A stretch of 34,789 nucleotides of DNA from Candidatus Woesearchaeota archaeon (GCA_018221135.1 JAAOYB010000010.1:1-34789); one strand, 5' to 3'; shown: positions 8,189-16,029, counted from the stretch's first letter. Notes: generated by a model not told the origin, from the sequence alone. Numbers and translations: made by a program.

Positions 8189-9235
8189 ATCTTAGAAGAA
8201 TACAAAAAATACATTACTTTGATCTTAATAATAATTTTTATAGGCTTAGCTCTCTTCATAATTTGGCCGTTTCTTCTAAGCATCGTCTCAGCAGGGATAA
8301 TAGCATACATTTTTTATCCTTTATTTCTTAGACTCAAAAAAAAGGTTAAGGGAAACGCTCTTAGCGCGTTCGCTACCACAATGATAATAATATTACTCAT
8401 ACTCATCCCTTTTATTTTCATGATAAACACATTAGCCTCACAAGCGCTAAGCGTGTACGTAGAGACTAACAAGTACATCGGAGAAAACAAAGAACAAGTA
8501 AGCATGATAGAAGAGAGCGTCTCAGAAAAACTAGGCGTTGATTTTAAATTAAACCAAGCAATAAGTGACGTGACAACATATGTTGTTCGAGAAACAAGAA
8601 ATTTCTTAGCAAGCCTCCCTAACCGAATCCTTCAAATATTTATTTTCTTATTCTTACTCTACTATTTTTTTAAGGACGGACCAAAAATAATAGATTACGT
8701 AAAAGGATTAATCCCAATCGATATAAAAAACAGAAACACCATATTAAAAAGACTTGATGAATTAATAAAAGCAATAGTTTTTGGAAGCCTACTAACCGCT
8801 TTAATACAAGGAGCCGTGGGAGGGATAGGCTTCTTAGCGTTCGGTGTTTCAAGCCCCATATTTTGGGGTTTTATGATGGCAGTCTTCGCACTTATCCCTT
8901 TTGTTGGAACCGCGATTATATGGATACCTGCGAGTCTATACTTAGTACTAGCCGGGGTGACTACGCAAAACGCCTGGCTTATCGGAAAAGGCATCGGCTT
9001 AGCAGTTTACGGCTTCTTTGTTATCAGCATGGTAGACAACTTCCTTAAACCCTACTTAATCGGTGATAAAGGAAAACTACACCCAGCAATCGTATTGCTA
9101 GGCATCCTTGGAGGATTAGCAGCTATGGGCTTTATCGGCATAGTCGTGGGTCCGATGATCATGATAATTTTCTTAAGCATCATAGAAGCATACAAAGGCG
9201 AATTAGAAACAGCAACAAAAAAGAAGAAAACATAA
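8189..9235 (+). CDS. AI-2E / UPF0118 (PerM) family membrane transporter
   Basis: 348 aa if translation begins at ATC 8189. Multispanning protein with an N-terminal TM pair, a soluble region (~75-135), and the family's C-terminal block GLIPIDIKNR..RLDELIKAIVFGSLLTALIQG..GFLAFGVSSPIFWG..PFVGTAIIWIPA and LHPAIVLLGILGGLAAMGFIGIVVGP. Members export signals or ions; the substrate here is unknown. No ATG or GTG lies in frame before the first TM. TTG at 8219 has no Shine-Dalgarno site and would remove ILEEYKKYIT, which fits the family N-terminus. GAGGTGAG at 8175-8182 is well spaced for 8189, so a rare ATC start or a base error (ATG read as ATC) is likely. Confidence 0.85.
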   Translation: MLEEYKKYITLILIIIFIGLALFIIWPFLLSIVSAGIIAYIFYPLFLRLKKKVKGNALSAFATTMIIILLILIPFIFMINTLASQALSVYVETNKYIGENKEQVSMIEESVSEKLGVDFKLNQAISDVTTYVVRETRNFLASLPNRILQIFIFLFLLYYFFKDGPKIIDYVKGLIPIDIKNRNTILKRLDELIKAIVFGSLLTALIQGAVGGIGFLAFGVSSPIFWGFMMAVFALIPFVGTAIIWIPASLYLVLAGVTTQNAWLIGKGIGLAVYGFFVISMVDNFLKPYLIGDKGKLHPAIVLLGILGGLAAMGFIGIVVGPMIMIIFLSIIEAYKGELETATKKKKT

Positions 9236-9265
9236 AAAAAATTGATTAGGGGTGACATTCCTACT

Positions 9266-10762
9266 TTGAACTTAAAAATAAAAAAAGTAAATATTTGCAC
9301 AGGCGACAGCTTCATCGCGCTTCTCAACAAAGCCGACGCCATATTCTACGACTTATACCAAGGAGACAGAGTAAAGATAAGTAATAAGAAAGGAGAAGAA
9401 GTTGTCGTAGTACTAAACATCACAAGCCACGAAGAAACCCTTCCCAAAGGGTACATCGGCATCTTTGAAGACATATTAACACGGGTGAAATTCAAAAACA
9501 ACGAAGTAGTAAAGATAAAACCTCAACAAAAACCAAAAAGCATTAGTTACATAAGAAAAAAACTCAAAGGAAAAAGACTTAGTTACGACGAATTCTTAGA
9601 GATAATACGAGACATCATAGACAATCAATTAAGCCATATCGAAACCACTTATTTTGTGGCAGCTACGTACATGCACGAATTAACAATAAAAGAAACCATT
9701 AACTTAACAAAAGCGATGTATCACTCAGGTGACACCTTAAACTTCGGTCACAAACTAGTACTGGACAAACACTGCGTTGGCGGAGTCGCAGGTAATCGCA
9801 CCACGATGCTCGTCGTCCCGATAATCGCGGCTGCGGGGTACATCATCCCAAAAACGAGTAGTAGGAGTATTACTAGCGCGGCTGGGACGAGTGACACCGT
9901 AGAAGTCTTGTGCAAAGTAGATTTAGGTATTAATCAGCTTAGAAAAGTTGTTGAGTCAACAAATGCTTGCTTGAGTTGGGGTGGCGCGCTTAACTTAGCA
10001 CCCGCTGATGACAAAATCATAAAAGTAGAGCACCCAGTAAGCCTTGACCCAAAAGGGCAACTTCTTGCTAGTATTTTGGCTAAGAAGAAGAGTGTTGGTA
10101 CTAACATCTTATTAGTTGACATCCCTGTTGGTAGAGATGCTAAGATTAAGACTAAAAAAGAAGCGATATCTCTTAAGAGGCGCTTCTTGAAAGTAGGGCG
10201 TGCTCTTAGACTAAAAATAAAAGTTGTCATCACTGATGGGAGCAGCCCAGTAGGTAGGGGTATAGGCCCCGCACTCGAGGCTCGCGACGTCTTATGGACT
10301 CTTAGAGGCGACCCTAGAGGAGACCATAACCTAAGAGTAAAAAGTTTGTTTCTTGCTAGTAAGTTACTTGCTATGGCTGGTGAGAAACGCCCTCAGCAAC
10401 TCGCAAAGAAATTATTAGATAGCGGAGCGGCGTATGAGAAGTTCATCGAGATCATACGAGCACAAGGAGGTTACGAAGTCGACCCTTCAAAAATAAGGCT
10501 TGGTAATCATACTTTTGATTACACTGCTAAGAAAAGCGGTGTCGTTTCTCATATTAATAATAAGTACGTTAATAGAATCGCTAGGATAGCCGGCGCACCG
10601 GTTGATAAAGAAGCAGGGGTTTATCTCAATATCAGAAAGGGTGGCATTGTAAAAAAAGGCGACGTGCTCTTCAAAGTTTACAGCGATAACAACGAAAAAA
10701 TAGATTACGCCAAGAAATACAGTAACGACGTAGAAGGCATAATAATCGACGCACTAGACTAA
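9266..10762 (+). CDS. deoA: AMP phosphorylase (archaeal DeoA-type)
   Basis: 498 aa. Converts AMP and phosphate to adenine and ribose-1,5-bisphosphate, the first step of the archaeal AMP route to Rubisco. N-terminal extra domain (LKIKKVNICTGDSFIALLNK), then the pyrimidine-phosphorylase core: KHCVGGVAGNRTT phosphate loop, SSRSITSAAGTSDTVEV, DPKGQLLASILAKKKSVG and DGSSPVGRGIGPALEA. The start is chosen as TTG 9266 because GGGGTGA at 9249-9255 is ~10 nt upstream and it gives the usual short N-terminus; a TTG at 9242 would add eight residues. The isomerase and Rubisco genes are not in this window, so the route itself is inferred. Confidence 0.92.
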   Translation: MNLKIKKVNICTGDSFIALLNKADAIFYDLYQGDRVKISNKKGEEVVVVLNITSHEETLPKGYIGIFEDILTRVKFKNNEVVKIKPQQKPKSISYIRKKLKGKRLSYDEFLEIIRDIIDNQLSHIETTYFVAATYMHELTIKETINLTKAMYHSGDTLNFGHKLVLDKHCVGGVAGNRTTMLVVPIIAAAGYIIPKTSSRSITSAAGTSDTVEVLCKVDLGINQLRKVVESTNACLSWGGALNLAPADDKIIKVEHPVSLDPKGQLLASILAKKKSVGTNILLVDIPVGRDAKIKTKKEAISLKRRFLKVGRALRLKIKVVITDGSSPVGRGIGPALEARDVLWTLRGDPRGDHNLRVKSLFLASKLLAMAGEKRPQQLAKKLLDSGAAYEKFIEIIRAQGGYEVDPSKIRLGNHTFDYTAKKSGVVSHINNKYVNRIARIAGAPVDKEAGVYLNIRKGGIVKKGDVLFKVYSDNNEKIDYAKKYSNDVEGIIIDALD

Positions 10763-10776
10763 AATTAAGCGATAAA

Positions 10777-10786
10777 GCTATAAATA
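10777..10786 (+). promoter_or_regulatory. TATA box for the rubredoxin-like gene
   Basis: GCTATAAATA; the leader then contains GGAGGT at 10821-10826, 12 nt before the ATG. Confidence 0.55.
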
Positions 10787-10837
10787 AAAGTAAACACTTT
10801 ATTTTCTTATTATATTAATTGGAGGTATTTTTGAAAA

Positions 10838-11173
10838 ATGGATTTTTTTAAATGCGGAGTTTGTGGTTACATTCATGAAGGAACAGAAGCACCTAATAAG
10901 TGTCCTAAGTGCGGAGCACCAAAAGAACAATTCACACAACTAAATAACTTAGACGCTGAGCTAATAACAAAGAGCAGGCTTACTAATGATTTTCACATGG
11001 AACTACGAGGCCTACTAGACACGATAGAAGAATTAGCAGAAGAAGGAATAAAAGAAGACTTAGACCCTAACTGCGTAGTCATATTCAAAAGAGCTAGAAG
11101 AGACGCAAGAGAACTAGCAGGGATGATAAAAGCAGAGATAACAACTCACATAGAAAAGAAGAAATGGGGATAA
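10838..11173 (+). CDS. Rubredoxin-like / rubrerythrin-like small metalloprotein
   Basis: 111 aa. The N-terminal zinc-ribbon/rubredoxin-type domain has C6-x2-C9 and C22-x2-C25 (CGVCGYIHEG..CPKCGAP), the pattern of rubrerythrin C-terminal domains, here placed first. It is followed by a helical domain (about 40-111) rich in Glu/Arg with ELRGLLDTIEELAEEG and ARELAGMIKAEITTHIEKKKWG. It lacks a full ferritin-like di-iron set, so it is probably an electron carrier or oxidative-stress partner and not a complete rubrerythrin. Strong GGAGGT upstream. It ends 3 bp from the convergent helicase gene. Confidence 0.8.
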   Translation: MDFFKCGVCGYIHEGTEAPNKCPKCGAPKEQFTQLNNLDAELITKSRLTNDFHMELRGLLDTIEELAEEGIKEDLDPNCVVIFKRARRDARELAGMIKAEITTHIEKKKWG

Positions 11174-11176
11174 ACT

Positions 11177-12667
11177 TTATTGTCCTATTTGTTCCTTAAC
11201 GTTCTGAGCTGTCTTCTCACCAAGGAGTTGTGTTAGTGTTGTAATAGTAGCTTTTCTTATATCGCCCAAATCCTTAATCTTATTATTAAATAATTTCCTA
11301 GCCCTAACACGCCCAATATTCCTAAGTTTTAACAACGCGAATAATTCTTCTTTAACACCGTGCTTCGCCCTATACCTGGTTTTCTTAATGTATTTTAGTA
11401 TGTGCTGATAACCTATCATCCTAGCGAACTCCTCAGCGCAGTACAATATCCAGTCAGCCTTGTCTCTTTTGTAGTTGAACTCGCCTGGGCGCACATTGTA
11501 TTTTTCTAGTATTATCTGCTCGTCAGCTTCGTTCATCCACTCATCAAAAACCAAAGCAGTCTTAACACTATTAAGGAATTCGTCGTACTCATCCTCGTAA
11601 ACGTCAGGTTCTTCGACTAAGAAGCTTTCGTCTTCTCTGCTAATCTTATCCAATACCAATCCATGTTCTCTAGCACCCACCCTAAACAACGGCCTTAGTT
11701 CGAGCGTGGTGCACACTAAGTGTACTAAGCCGAACTCATTAATAGTTTTTGAGCTATTATCTCGAAGCGCTTCTATTATTTTGTAAGCAGTTAAAGGATC
11801 TAAATACAGCTCTGCTACTCTTACTCCTATCTTTGTGGCTTCTAATTTCTCTACTCCGTTTGCTGATTTGAAATCATTGCTTGTTTGTGGTTTTAGAAAC
11901 TCCCATTCCTCTAATTGATTTATGACTTTGTCAATCATTGACTGCACACCATCTATTTTTCCGTATTGGTGCGCGTAGAAAGTCCTCTCAAAAAACTCGT
12001 ATAACTCCTTGATATTATTGGCGAAACCAGTAGCTATCAAACTTAATATGTATGTTCGTAGGATTGGCTCAGCTGCTAGTTTGCTGTATATGTCTTCTGG
12101 CGGAGCGAATAAGAAGTTTTCTTTTATCGCTTGTTCTTCAGACTCACTACTCGCTAAGCAGATTGTTTCTCCGTGGTCCTCCCTGCCTGGACGACCGGCT
12201 CTTCCGCTCATCTGGTGGTATTCTAGGACTTGGATGGGTTCCATTCCCCAACGACCGCCGTAACGCTTCAAATCCCTAATAATAACTCTATACGCTGGCA
12301 TGTCAAGGCCGTAAGCCAAAGTAGGAGTAGCGACTATTATTGAGACGTTTGATTCCCTGAAATTGTCTTCGATTAGTTCTCTTTGCTTACTAGGAAGGCC
12401 TGAGTGGTGGAACGCTACGCCTTTGACTAAGCACCTACTTAGTCTTTCACATTGCTTAGTAGGCCTAGACAAAACTTTTAGGCTTTTATCAGCGATTTTT
12501 TTTTGTTTATCTTCTTTGATTAACTTACTTATTTTTTCTGCTACGCTCTCCGCGCTTCTCTTGGTATTGACAAATATTATGCTTTGCTTGCCTATCTTTA
12601 TGGTGTCTAAGGCTAAGTTAAGAACTGCTTCGTTAGTCTTTTCCAATATTTTTTTGGTTTTTGTCAT
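11177..12667 (-). CDS. Ski2/Hel308-type helicase lacking its first RecA domain
   Basis: 496 aa; Hel308/ASKI2 proteins are usually ~700 aa. It begins right at RecA2: QSIIFVNTKRSAE (motif IV) at 28-40, VAFHHSGL at 85-92, SIIVATPTLAYGLDMPA (motif V) at 109-125 and QMSGRAGRPG (motif VI) at 152-161. A winged-helix and ratchet region and a C-terminal helix-hairpin-helix (LLKLRNIGRVRARKLF) follow. Q motif, Walker A and DExH are absent, so it cannot bind and hydrolyse ATP alone. The ATG overlaps the alkD-like stop (ATGA), which argues for a genuine coupled start and not a recent break. A separate RecA1 gene elsewhere is possible. Confidence 0.88.
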   Translation of the reverse strand: MTKTKKILEKTNEAVLNLALDTIKIGKQSIIFVNTKRSAESVAEKISKLIKEDKQKKIADKSLKVLSRPTKQCERLSRCLVKGVAFHHSGLPSKQRELIEDNFRESNVSIIVATPTLAYGLDMPAYRVIIRDLKRYGGRWGMEPIQVLEYHQMSGRAGRPGREDHGETICLASSESEEQAIKENFLFAPPEDIYSKLAAEPILRTYILSLIATGFANNIKELYEFFERTFYAHQYGKIDGVQSMIDKVINQLEEWEFLKPQTSNDFKSANGVEKLEATKIGVRVAELYLDPLTAYKIIEALRDNSSKTINEFGLVHLVCTTLELRPLFRVGAREHGLVLDKISREDESFLVEEPDVYEDEYDEFLNSVKTALVFDEWMNEADEQIILEKYNVRPGEFNYKRDKADWILYCAEEFARMIGYQHILKYIKKTRYRAKHGVKEELFALLKLRNIGRVRARKLFNNKIKDLGDIRKATITTLTQLLGEKTAQNVKEQIGQ

Positions 12668-13365
12668 TTTTTCTTAAGGTAGTATAATCTTTTGTTTTCC
12701 TCGAATTTTTCTATTGAGTACCTAAGCATCGTCCTAGGCATCTTAGTAGCGTATTTATCTAAGAAGTTTGTTAGTCTTTTCTCGTCTTTTTTTCCGATTT
12801 CTCGAAGCATCCAACCAACTGCTTTATGGATTAAGTCATGAGAATCTTTTAGCAAGATCTCGCTTATTTTTATGGCGTCTTCGAACTCGCCGTTTTTAAT
12901 GAAAGTAAATGTAGATAGCACAGCGATTCTTTTCTCCCACAAATCATTACTCTTAGCGAATTCGTATAGGATGCTCCGATCTTTATCAAGAAGGAAAAGT
13001 CCTACTATTTTGGGTGTTGTGACATCTATTAAATCCCAATTATTCAATCCATTTCTATTTTTAATATAGAACTCATAAATTTCTCTTCTTAAATCGTCGT
13101 CTGCTTTTTCGTATTTGTAAGTTAGTATTAAGTAACCCGTCATGCGGTACTCATGAACCTTGTTTGAGATTAATTTCTTAACATCTTCAAATCCTGTTTC
13201 TTTGTATTTCTTGGCAGTTTTTCTTATCTGAGGCATTGTTAATCCGATGAAGACGTCGCCTTCCCCATACTCTCCAGGCCCAGTTTTGAAAAACCACTTC
13301 GAACTATGTTTTCTCTCCTCATCGCTTTGATCTTCTAATTCATTAACTATTTTTTCGTAACTCAT
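12664..13365 (-). CDS. AlkD-like DNA alkylation repair protein (HEAT-repeat)
   Basis: 233 aa, all-helical ALR fold. Family motifs: GVGEVFIG-like GEGDVFIGLTMPQIR near 34-48, NNWDLIDVTTPKIVG (holding the Trp/Asp positions used by AlkD), LWEKRIAVLSTF, and DLIHKAVGWMLREIGKKDE. AlkD removes bulky or positively charged N3- and N7-alkyl purines without base flipping. It overlaps the methyltransferase upstream and the helicase downstream by ATGA, so the three are made together; damage processing is a sensible common theme. Confidence 0.88.
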   Translation of the reverse strand: MSYEKIVNELEDQSDEERKHSSKWFFKTGPGEYGEGDVFIGLTMPQIRKTAKKYKETGFEDVKKLISNKVHEYRMTGYLILTYKYEKADDDLRREIYEFYIKNRNGLNNWDLIDVTTPKIVGLFLLDKDRSILYEFAKSNDLWEKRIAVLSTFTFIKNGEFEDAIKISEILLKDSHDLIHKAVGWMLREIGKKDEKRLTNFLDKYATKMPRTMLRYSIEKFEENKRLYYLKKK

Positions 13366-14096
13366 TTTCGTCTTGCAACAACATTTATTCTGTCTGTCTT
13401 GTTTGTTACGTGTTGGAGGGTGTACGCGTCGTTTGCTTCTAAGAAAACAAAACCAACTCTTTCTAATATTTTTTTTATTTGTTCTAAACCGTAATGTTTC
13501 TCTTTGTGTTTCTCTACGAACTTGTCATAACCACCTCTGTTATTTTCGATGAATGTGGTGAAAGTCCACGTCCAAACTTTGTCTTTGTAATCGTTCTCCC
13601 ATATGTAAGAATCTCCTTTTTTTGTGTGCCCTGCTTGTACTGAGTAGTTTTTCATTCCTTTCATAGCTTTTATCGTTATTATGTCAAAGACGAACACTCC
13701 CTCAGTTTTCAAGTGATCATAGACGTTTCTAAACGCTTTCTCGACATCTTTGATGCTTTCTAGGTTGTTTAGGACGTCGTAGACGCACATAACCGCGTCG
13801 AAATCTTTGTTTTCTAGGTTTAGTTTGGTTATGTCTTGGACGAATAACTCAGCTTTAACGCCTTTTTCTTTGGCTTTTTCTATCATGTCTTTTGATGCGT
13901 CGACTCCAACGCATTCGTAACCTTTCTTTTCGAGTATTAATAGGTGTCCTCCTGTGCCGCAGCCAACGTCTAGAATAAGTGGTTTTTTATTGGTTGAGTA
14001 CGTGTTTATTAAGAATAATATGTCGTTAGTCCATGCTTCGTAGTCCATGGCCCCTATTACTTCGTCGTACACCCTTGCTAGTTTACCAAAACCCAT
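13362..14096 (-). CDS. Class I SAM-dependent methyltransferase
   Basis: 244 aa. Motif I is ILDVGCGTGGHLLILEKKG (about 40-58), then VGVDASKDMIEKAKEK, FDAVMCVYDVLNNL and a C-terminal half with VFDIITIKAMKGMKNYSVQAGH and a beta-rich domain. The layout resembles small-molecule or glycine/sarcosine-type N-methyltransferases; the substrate is unknown. First gene of the MT-alkD-helicase operon, with a TATA box ~28 nt upstream (leaderless). Confidence 0.87.
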   Translation of the reverse strand: MGFGKLARVYDEVIGAMDYEAWTNDILFLINTYSTNKKPLILDVGCGTGGHLLILEKKGYECVGVDASKDMIEKAKEKGVKAELFVQDITKLNLENKDFDAVMCVYDVLNNLESIKDVEKAFRNVYDHLKTEGVFVFDIITIKAMKGMKNYSVQAGHTKKGDSYIWENDYKDKVWTWTFTTFIENNRGGYDKFVEKHKEKHYGLEQIKKILERVGFVFLEANDAYTLQHVTNKTDRINVVARRK

Positions 14097-14119
14097 TATG
14101 TATGTTGTATTTTTGTTTT

Positions 14120-14127
14120 TATTTAAA
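14120..14127 (-). promoter_or_regulatory. TATA box of the methyltransferase-alkD-helicase operon
   Basis: TTTAAATA on the minus strand, centred ~28 nt before the ATG at 14096. Confidence 0.6.
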
Positions 14128-14197
14128 AAATAATTGTTTATTTAACCTACTCACTTTTTGGTTTTTTCTTATTTATTTTCTGTATTGAAAATAAATA

Positions 14198-14265
14198 GTC
14201 GAAATAATCCCTTAGTGTTGTCTTTATTGTTTCTTTTAATTGTCGGCGTTCTGTATTGTTTCGAC
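14198..14265. promoter_or_regulatory. TTTCGAC-type sites upstream of the methyltransferase operon
   Basis: GTCGAAA at 14198-14204, TGTCGGC at 14241-14247 and TTTCGAC at 14259-14265 lie in the otherwise featureless 239 bp (14097-14335) between this operon and the HTH gene. They resemble the sites in front of that gene (14892-14910). Confidence 0.4.
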
Positions 14266-14335
14266 AAGATTAGACATAATATAGTAAAGCAGTAAATTTT
14301 AAGCAAAACCAACAAATAATTAGCGCTTATTGTTT

Positions 14336-14833
14336 TTAGGCAACGCTTACTTCTTTTTGCTTGAATTGTTGGCTTAGTTTTTCGTTCTTAAGCTTTTTTT
14401 GCAACTCAGACACGAACTTCAAAGTCATATCCATGTTATTCTTTAACTTAACAAAACCACGACTAAACGCTGATTCTAACGTCGGACCATTCAGTTTATA
14501 CCCTATTATTACTTTTCCTTCCCATATATAACTCGTCTTAGCTATTAAGTCAATATCTGTCCATCTAGAAAGATACTCGTACATTGTTTGTCGTGTAATA
14601 TTAGCGCAAGCTCCCATCTCTTCTACAGTCATTATAGCTTGTTCTGGGCGCTTATTCTGATTAGATCTCTTTGTCCTCTCATACAACTCGACTAAGACTC
14701 TGTGCATTTTGTCTGTTGAGCCTTTTTTTCTAGGCATAAGTCCTACTCTATTAATGATTACATTAGCTAATTCAGTGCTTGTTGGGTCCATACTGCTTGG
14801 TTGGTAGTCTGTTAAGATTATTTTTCCTCTCAT
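14336..14833 (-). CDS. HTH DNA-binding protein, probable local regulator
   Basis: 165 aa. A basic LMPRKKGSTDKMHRVLVELYERT region (about 32-54) is followed by a helix-turn-helix with AIMTVEEMGACANITRQTMYEYLSRW (about 65-90), a wing-like IWEGKVIIGYKL, and a C-terminal coiled coil (about 120-158). No sensor domain is recognised. GAGGTGAT upstream of the ATG supports the start. Its promoter carries a TTTCGAC-AAAA-GTCGGAA palindrome just upstream of the TATA-like element, consistent with self-regulation. I cannot assign it to a named family. Confidence 0.75.
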   Translation of the reverse strand: MRGKIILTDYQPSSMDPTSTELANVIINRVGLMPRKKGSTDKMHRVLVELYERTKRSNQNKRPEQAIMTVEEMGACANITRQTMYEYLSRWTDIDLIAKTSYIWEGKVIIGYKLNGPTLESAFSRGFVKLKNNMDMTLKFVSELQKKLKNEKLSQQFKQKEVSVA

Positions 14834-15124
14834 ATTAGTATCACCTCATAGAACTCATTATTTTTTGGAGGCTTTTTAAAGTATTATACTGTTTCGACAA
14901 AAGTCGGAAAAATCACTTACAACTTGTTAGCAAAGACTACAATAAATTGCGCCTAAAAACTGTAATCAAAGATTATATTTTTGTGTTATATCTATTTTAA
15001 GGCGATTTAAGCACACTTATCAGAATAACATACATCTGATGCTTTTATTTCAACGTTTTTCTAATTTTTTTTGCTTAAAATTTTTAGTTTCTAATTTTTT
15101 CGGAGAAATCCCGATTATAGGTAT
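14834..15124. promoter_or_regulatory. 291-bp regulatory region upstream of the HTH gene
   Basis: Holds a minus-strand TATA-like TTTAAAAA at 14873-14880, the palindrome at 14892-14910, an ATCAGA/TCTGAT dyad at 15019-15024 and 15035-15040 followed by a T-rich run, and TCGG/CCGA inverted at about 15099-15117. No coding sequence is seen. Confidence 0.45.
14892..14910. promoter_or_regulatory. Palindromic operator candidate
   Basis: TTTCGACAAAAGTCGGAAA: 7-bp arms with one mismatch around AAAA. It sits ~12 bp upstream of the TATA-like element of the HTH gene (minus strand), where an archaeal regulator would touch TBP/TFB binding. Confidence 0.55.
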
Positions 15125-15319
15125 ATGGCAAAAAACACCATTTTCTTATATGATTCCGACTCTGACGAAACCATTCCGACGGTTATGAGATTGTTCCGAC
15201 AAAACAGTTTAAGGGGTATTGATTGCTTAACCCAGGTTCCACACCAAGATGTACCAAAAGATGCAATAAAGAGGGGTTTAGCCGCTTTTGTCGGAAAAGT
15301 TTTTGACAAGAACAACTAG
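15125..15319 (+). CDS. Possible small protein (64 aa) overlapping an iterated DNA motif
   Basis: Begins MAKNTIFLYDSDSDETIPTV and ends GLAAFVGKVFDKNN; the composition is protein-like and the codons fit the neighbourhood. There is no convincing Shine-Dalgarno site (only AGG just before the ATG) and no clear TATA box at the right distance. Three TTCCGAC copies at 20-bp spacing lie inside it in all three reading frames, so at least part of this sequence is shaped at the DNA level. Unknown function. Confidence 0.4.
   Translation: MAKNTIFLYDSDSDETIPTVMRLFRQNSLRGIDCLTQVPHQDVPKDAIKRGLAAFVGKVFDKNN
15154..15200. repeat. Three TTCCGAC direct repeats at exact 20-bp period
   Basis: TTCCGAC at 15154-15160, 15174-15180 and 15194-15200, with a further inverted copy GTCGGAA at 15290-15296. 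Two helical turns between copies places them on one face of the DNA, as for a cooperatively bound protein or iterons. Confidence 0.7.
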
Positions 15320-15554
15320 TATACTAAAAAGGTATAAAAACTAGTTTATGAGTTTTCCCTAAGAATTTAACTTAATTAATTAATTTTTTTACTAAAAAAA
15401 TTTGCTTATTATTTTTTCTAATAATCTGTTGATTCTTTTTTAAAAAAATACAAAAAAAATTAGTAAAAACAAATAAGATAAAAGTTTTGATTATTGCTAA
15501 AAAAATATAAGCAGATAGTATCAATTAAAAAATATAATCAAAAACAAAAAGTTT
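15320..15554. other. Very AT-rich non-coding stretch
   Basis: Long A and T runs, including taattaattaatt. I find no ORF, stable dyad or RNA gene. A TATA-like GGTATAAAAAC at 15330-15340 leads only to a four-codon ORF. Confidence 0.6.
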
Positions 15555-15728
15555 CTACCAGCTTTGTTTTAGATTCATAATCTTTTTTTCAAGCTTAGCA
15601 ATCTCTCTATCAATTTTTTTCTGAGATTTCTCTAATTCATCAACCCATACGTGCAGGTCAACTGTTTCTTCGTTTACGTCTTTTCTTCCTAGATTAATTG
15701 CTTTTCTGATGTTTTTTATGAAATCCAT
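15555..15728 (-). CDS. Small coiled-coil protein (57 aa)
   Basis: ATG at 15728 (minus), stop at 15555-15557. The product begins MDFIKNIRKAINLGRKDVNE and has a heptad-like Lys/Glu/Leu stretch in its second half (residues ~31-54), ending in Ser-Trp. AGGGGT lies ~8 nt before the ATG and a minus-strand TTTAAATA at 15780-15787 gives a ~30-nt leader. Promoter, ribosome site and composition together make it a credible gene below usual length cut-offs. Function unknown; the N-terminal amphipathic helix could touch membrane or partner protein. Confidence 0.65.
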   Translation of the reverse strand: MDFIKNIRKAINLGRKDVNEETVDLHVWVDELEKSQKKIDREIAKLEKKIMNLKQSW

Positions 15729-15779
15729 TTGAAATAACCCCTTTTAGTTATTGTTACTAGATAGTGGAGACTCATATAG

Positions 15780-15787
15780 TATTTAAA
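15780..15787 (-). promoter_or_regulatory. TATA box for the 57-aa protein
   Basis: TTTAAATA on the minus strand; divergent from a + strand TTTTTAAAA element at 15808-15817. Confidence 0.55.
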
Positions 15788-15807
15788 GTTTACTGTTTTT
15801 TTTCGTT

Positions 15808-15817
15808 ATTTTTAAAA
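15808..15817 (+). promoter_or_regulatory. TATA-like element for the 59-aa protein
   Basis: ATTTTTAAAA centred ~30 nt before the ATG at 15843. Confidence 0.45.
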
Positions 15818-15842
15818 ACCCCAAGCCCCAATACACCTTTTT

Positions 15843-16022
15843 ATGATAGTCGATAAGTTCAAAGAAGTAATAAACAAGCTTAAAAAACAAAAGATACCTA
15901 GTCTAAAACACATACAAGAAGAAGATCAAAAACTAAAAGGCTTAGAAGAAAAAGAAGATAAACTAATCAAGAAACCTAAGTCTAAAAAGAAGAAGCCTAG
16001 TTCTAAAAAGAAAAAAAAGTAA
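15843..16022 (+). CDS. Small protein with lysine-rich tail (59 aa)
   Basis: ATG at 15843, TAA at 16020-16022. The first ~45 residues are charged and helical (MIVDKFKEVINKLKKQKIPS..), then two KPKSKKKK/KPSSKKKKK repeats like a nucleic-acid-binding tail. The TATA-like element ~30 nt upstream suggests a near-leaderless start. Divergent from the 57-aa gene and convergent with the PAC2 gene, 7 bp away. Function unknown. Confidence 0.6.
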   Translation: MIVDKFKEVINKLKKQKIPSLKHIQEEDQKLKGLEEKEDKLIKKPKSKKKKPSSKKKKK

Positions 16023-16029
16023 GGTTGTT

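Noticed and set aside
8697-9048. ORFs in other frames within the AI-2E gene
   Set aside because: Hydrophobic shadows of the transporter; the family match covers the whole region in the main frame.
15194-15220. Origin recognition box (TTCC..AAAC..AAGGGGT resembles mini-ORB parts)
   Set aside because: The spacing does not match the ORB core, only one copy has the AAGGGGT part, and no cdc6/orc1 gene is in the window.
15115-15315. Minus-strand ORF opposite the 64-aa ORF
   Set aside because: Mirror of the + strand frame; no promoter or ribosome site, and less protein-like.
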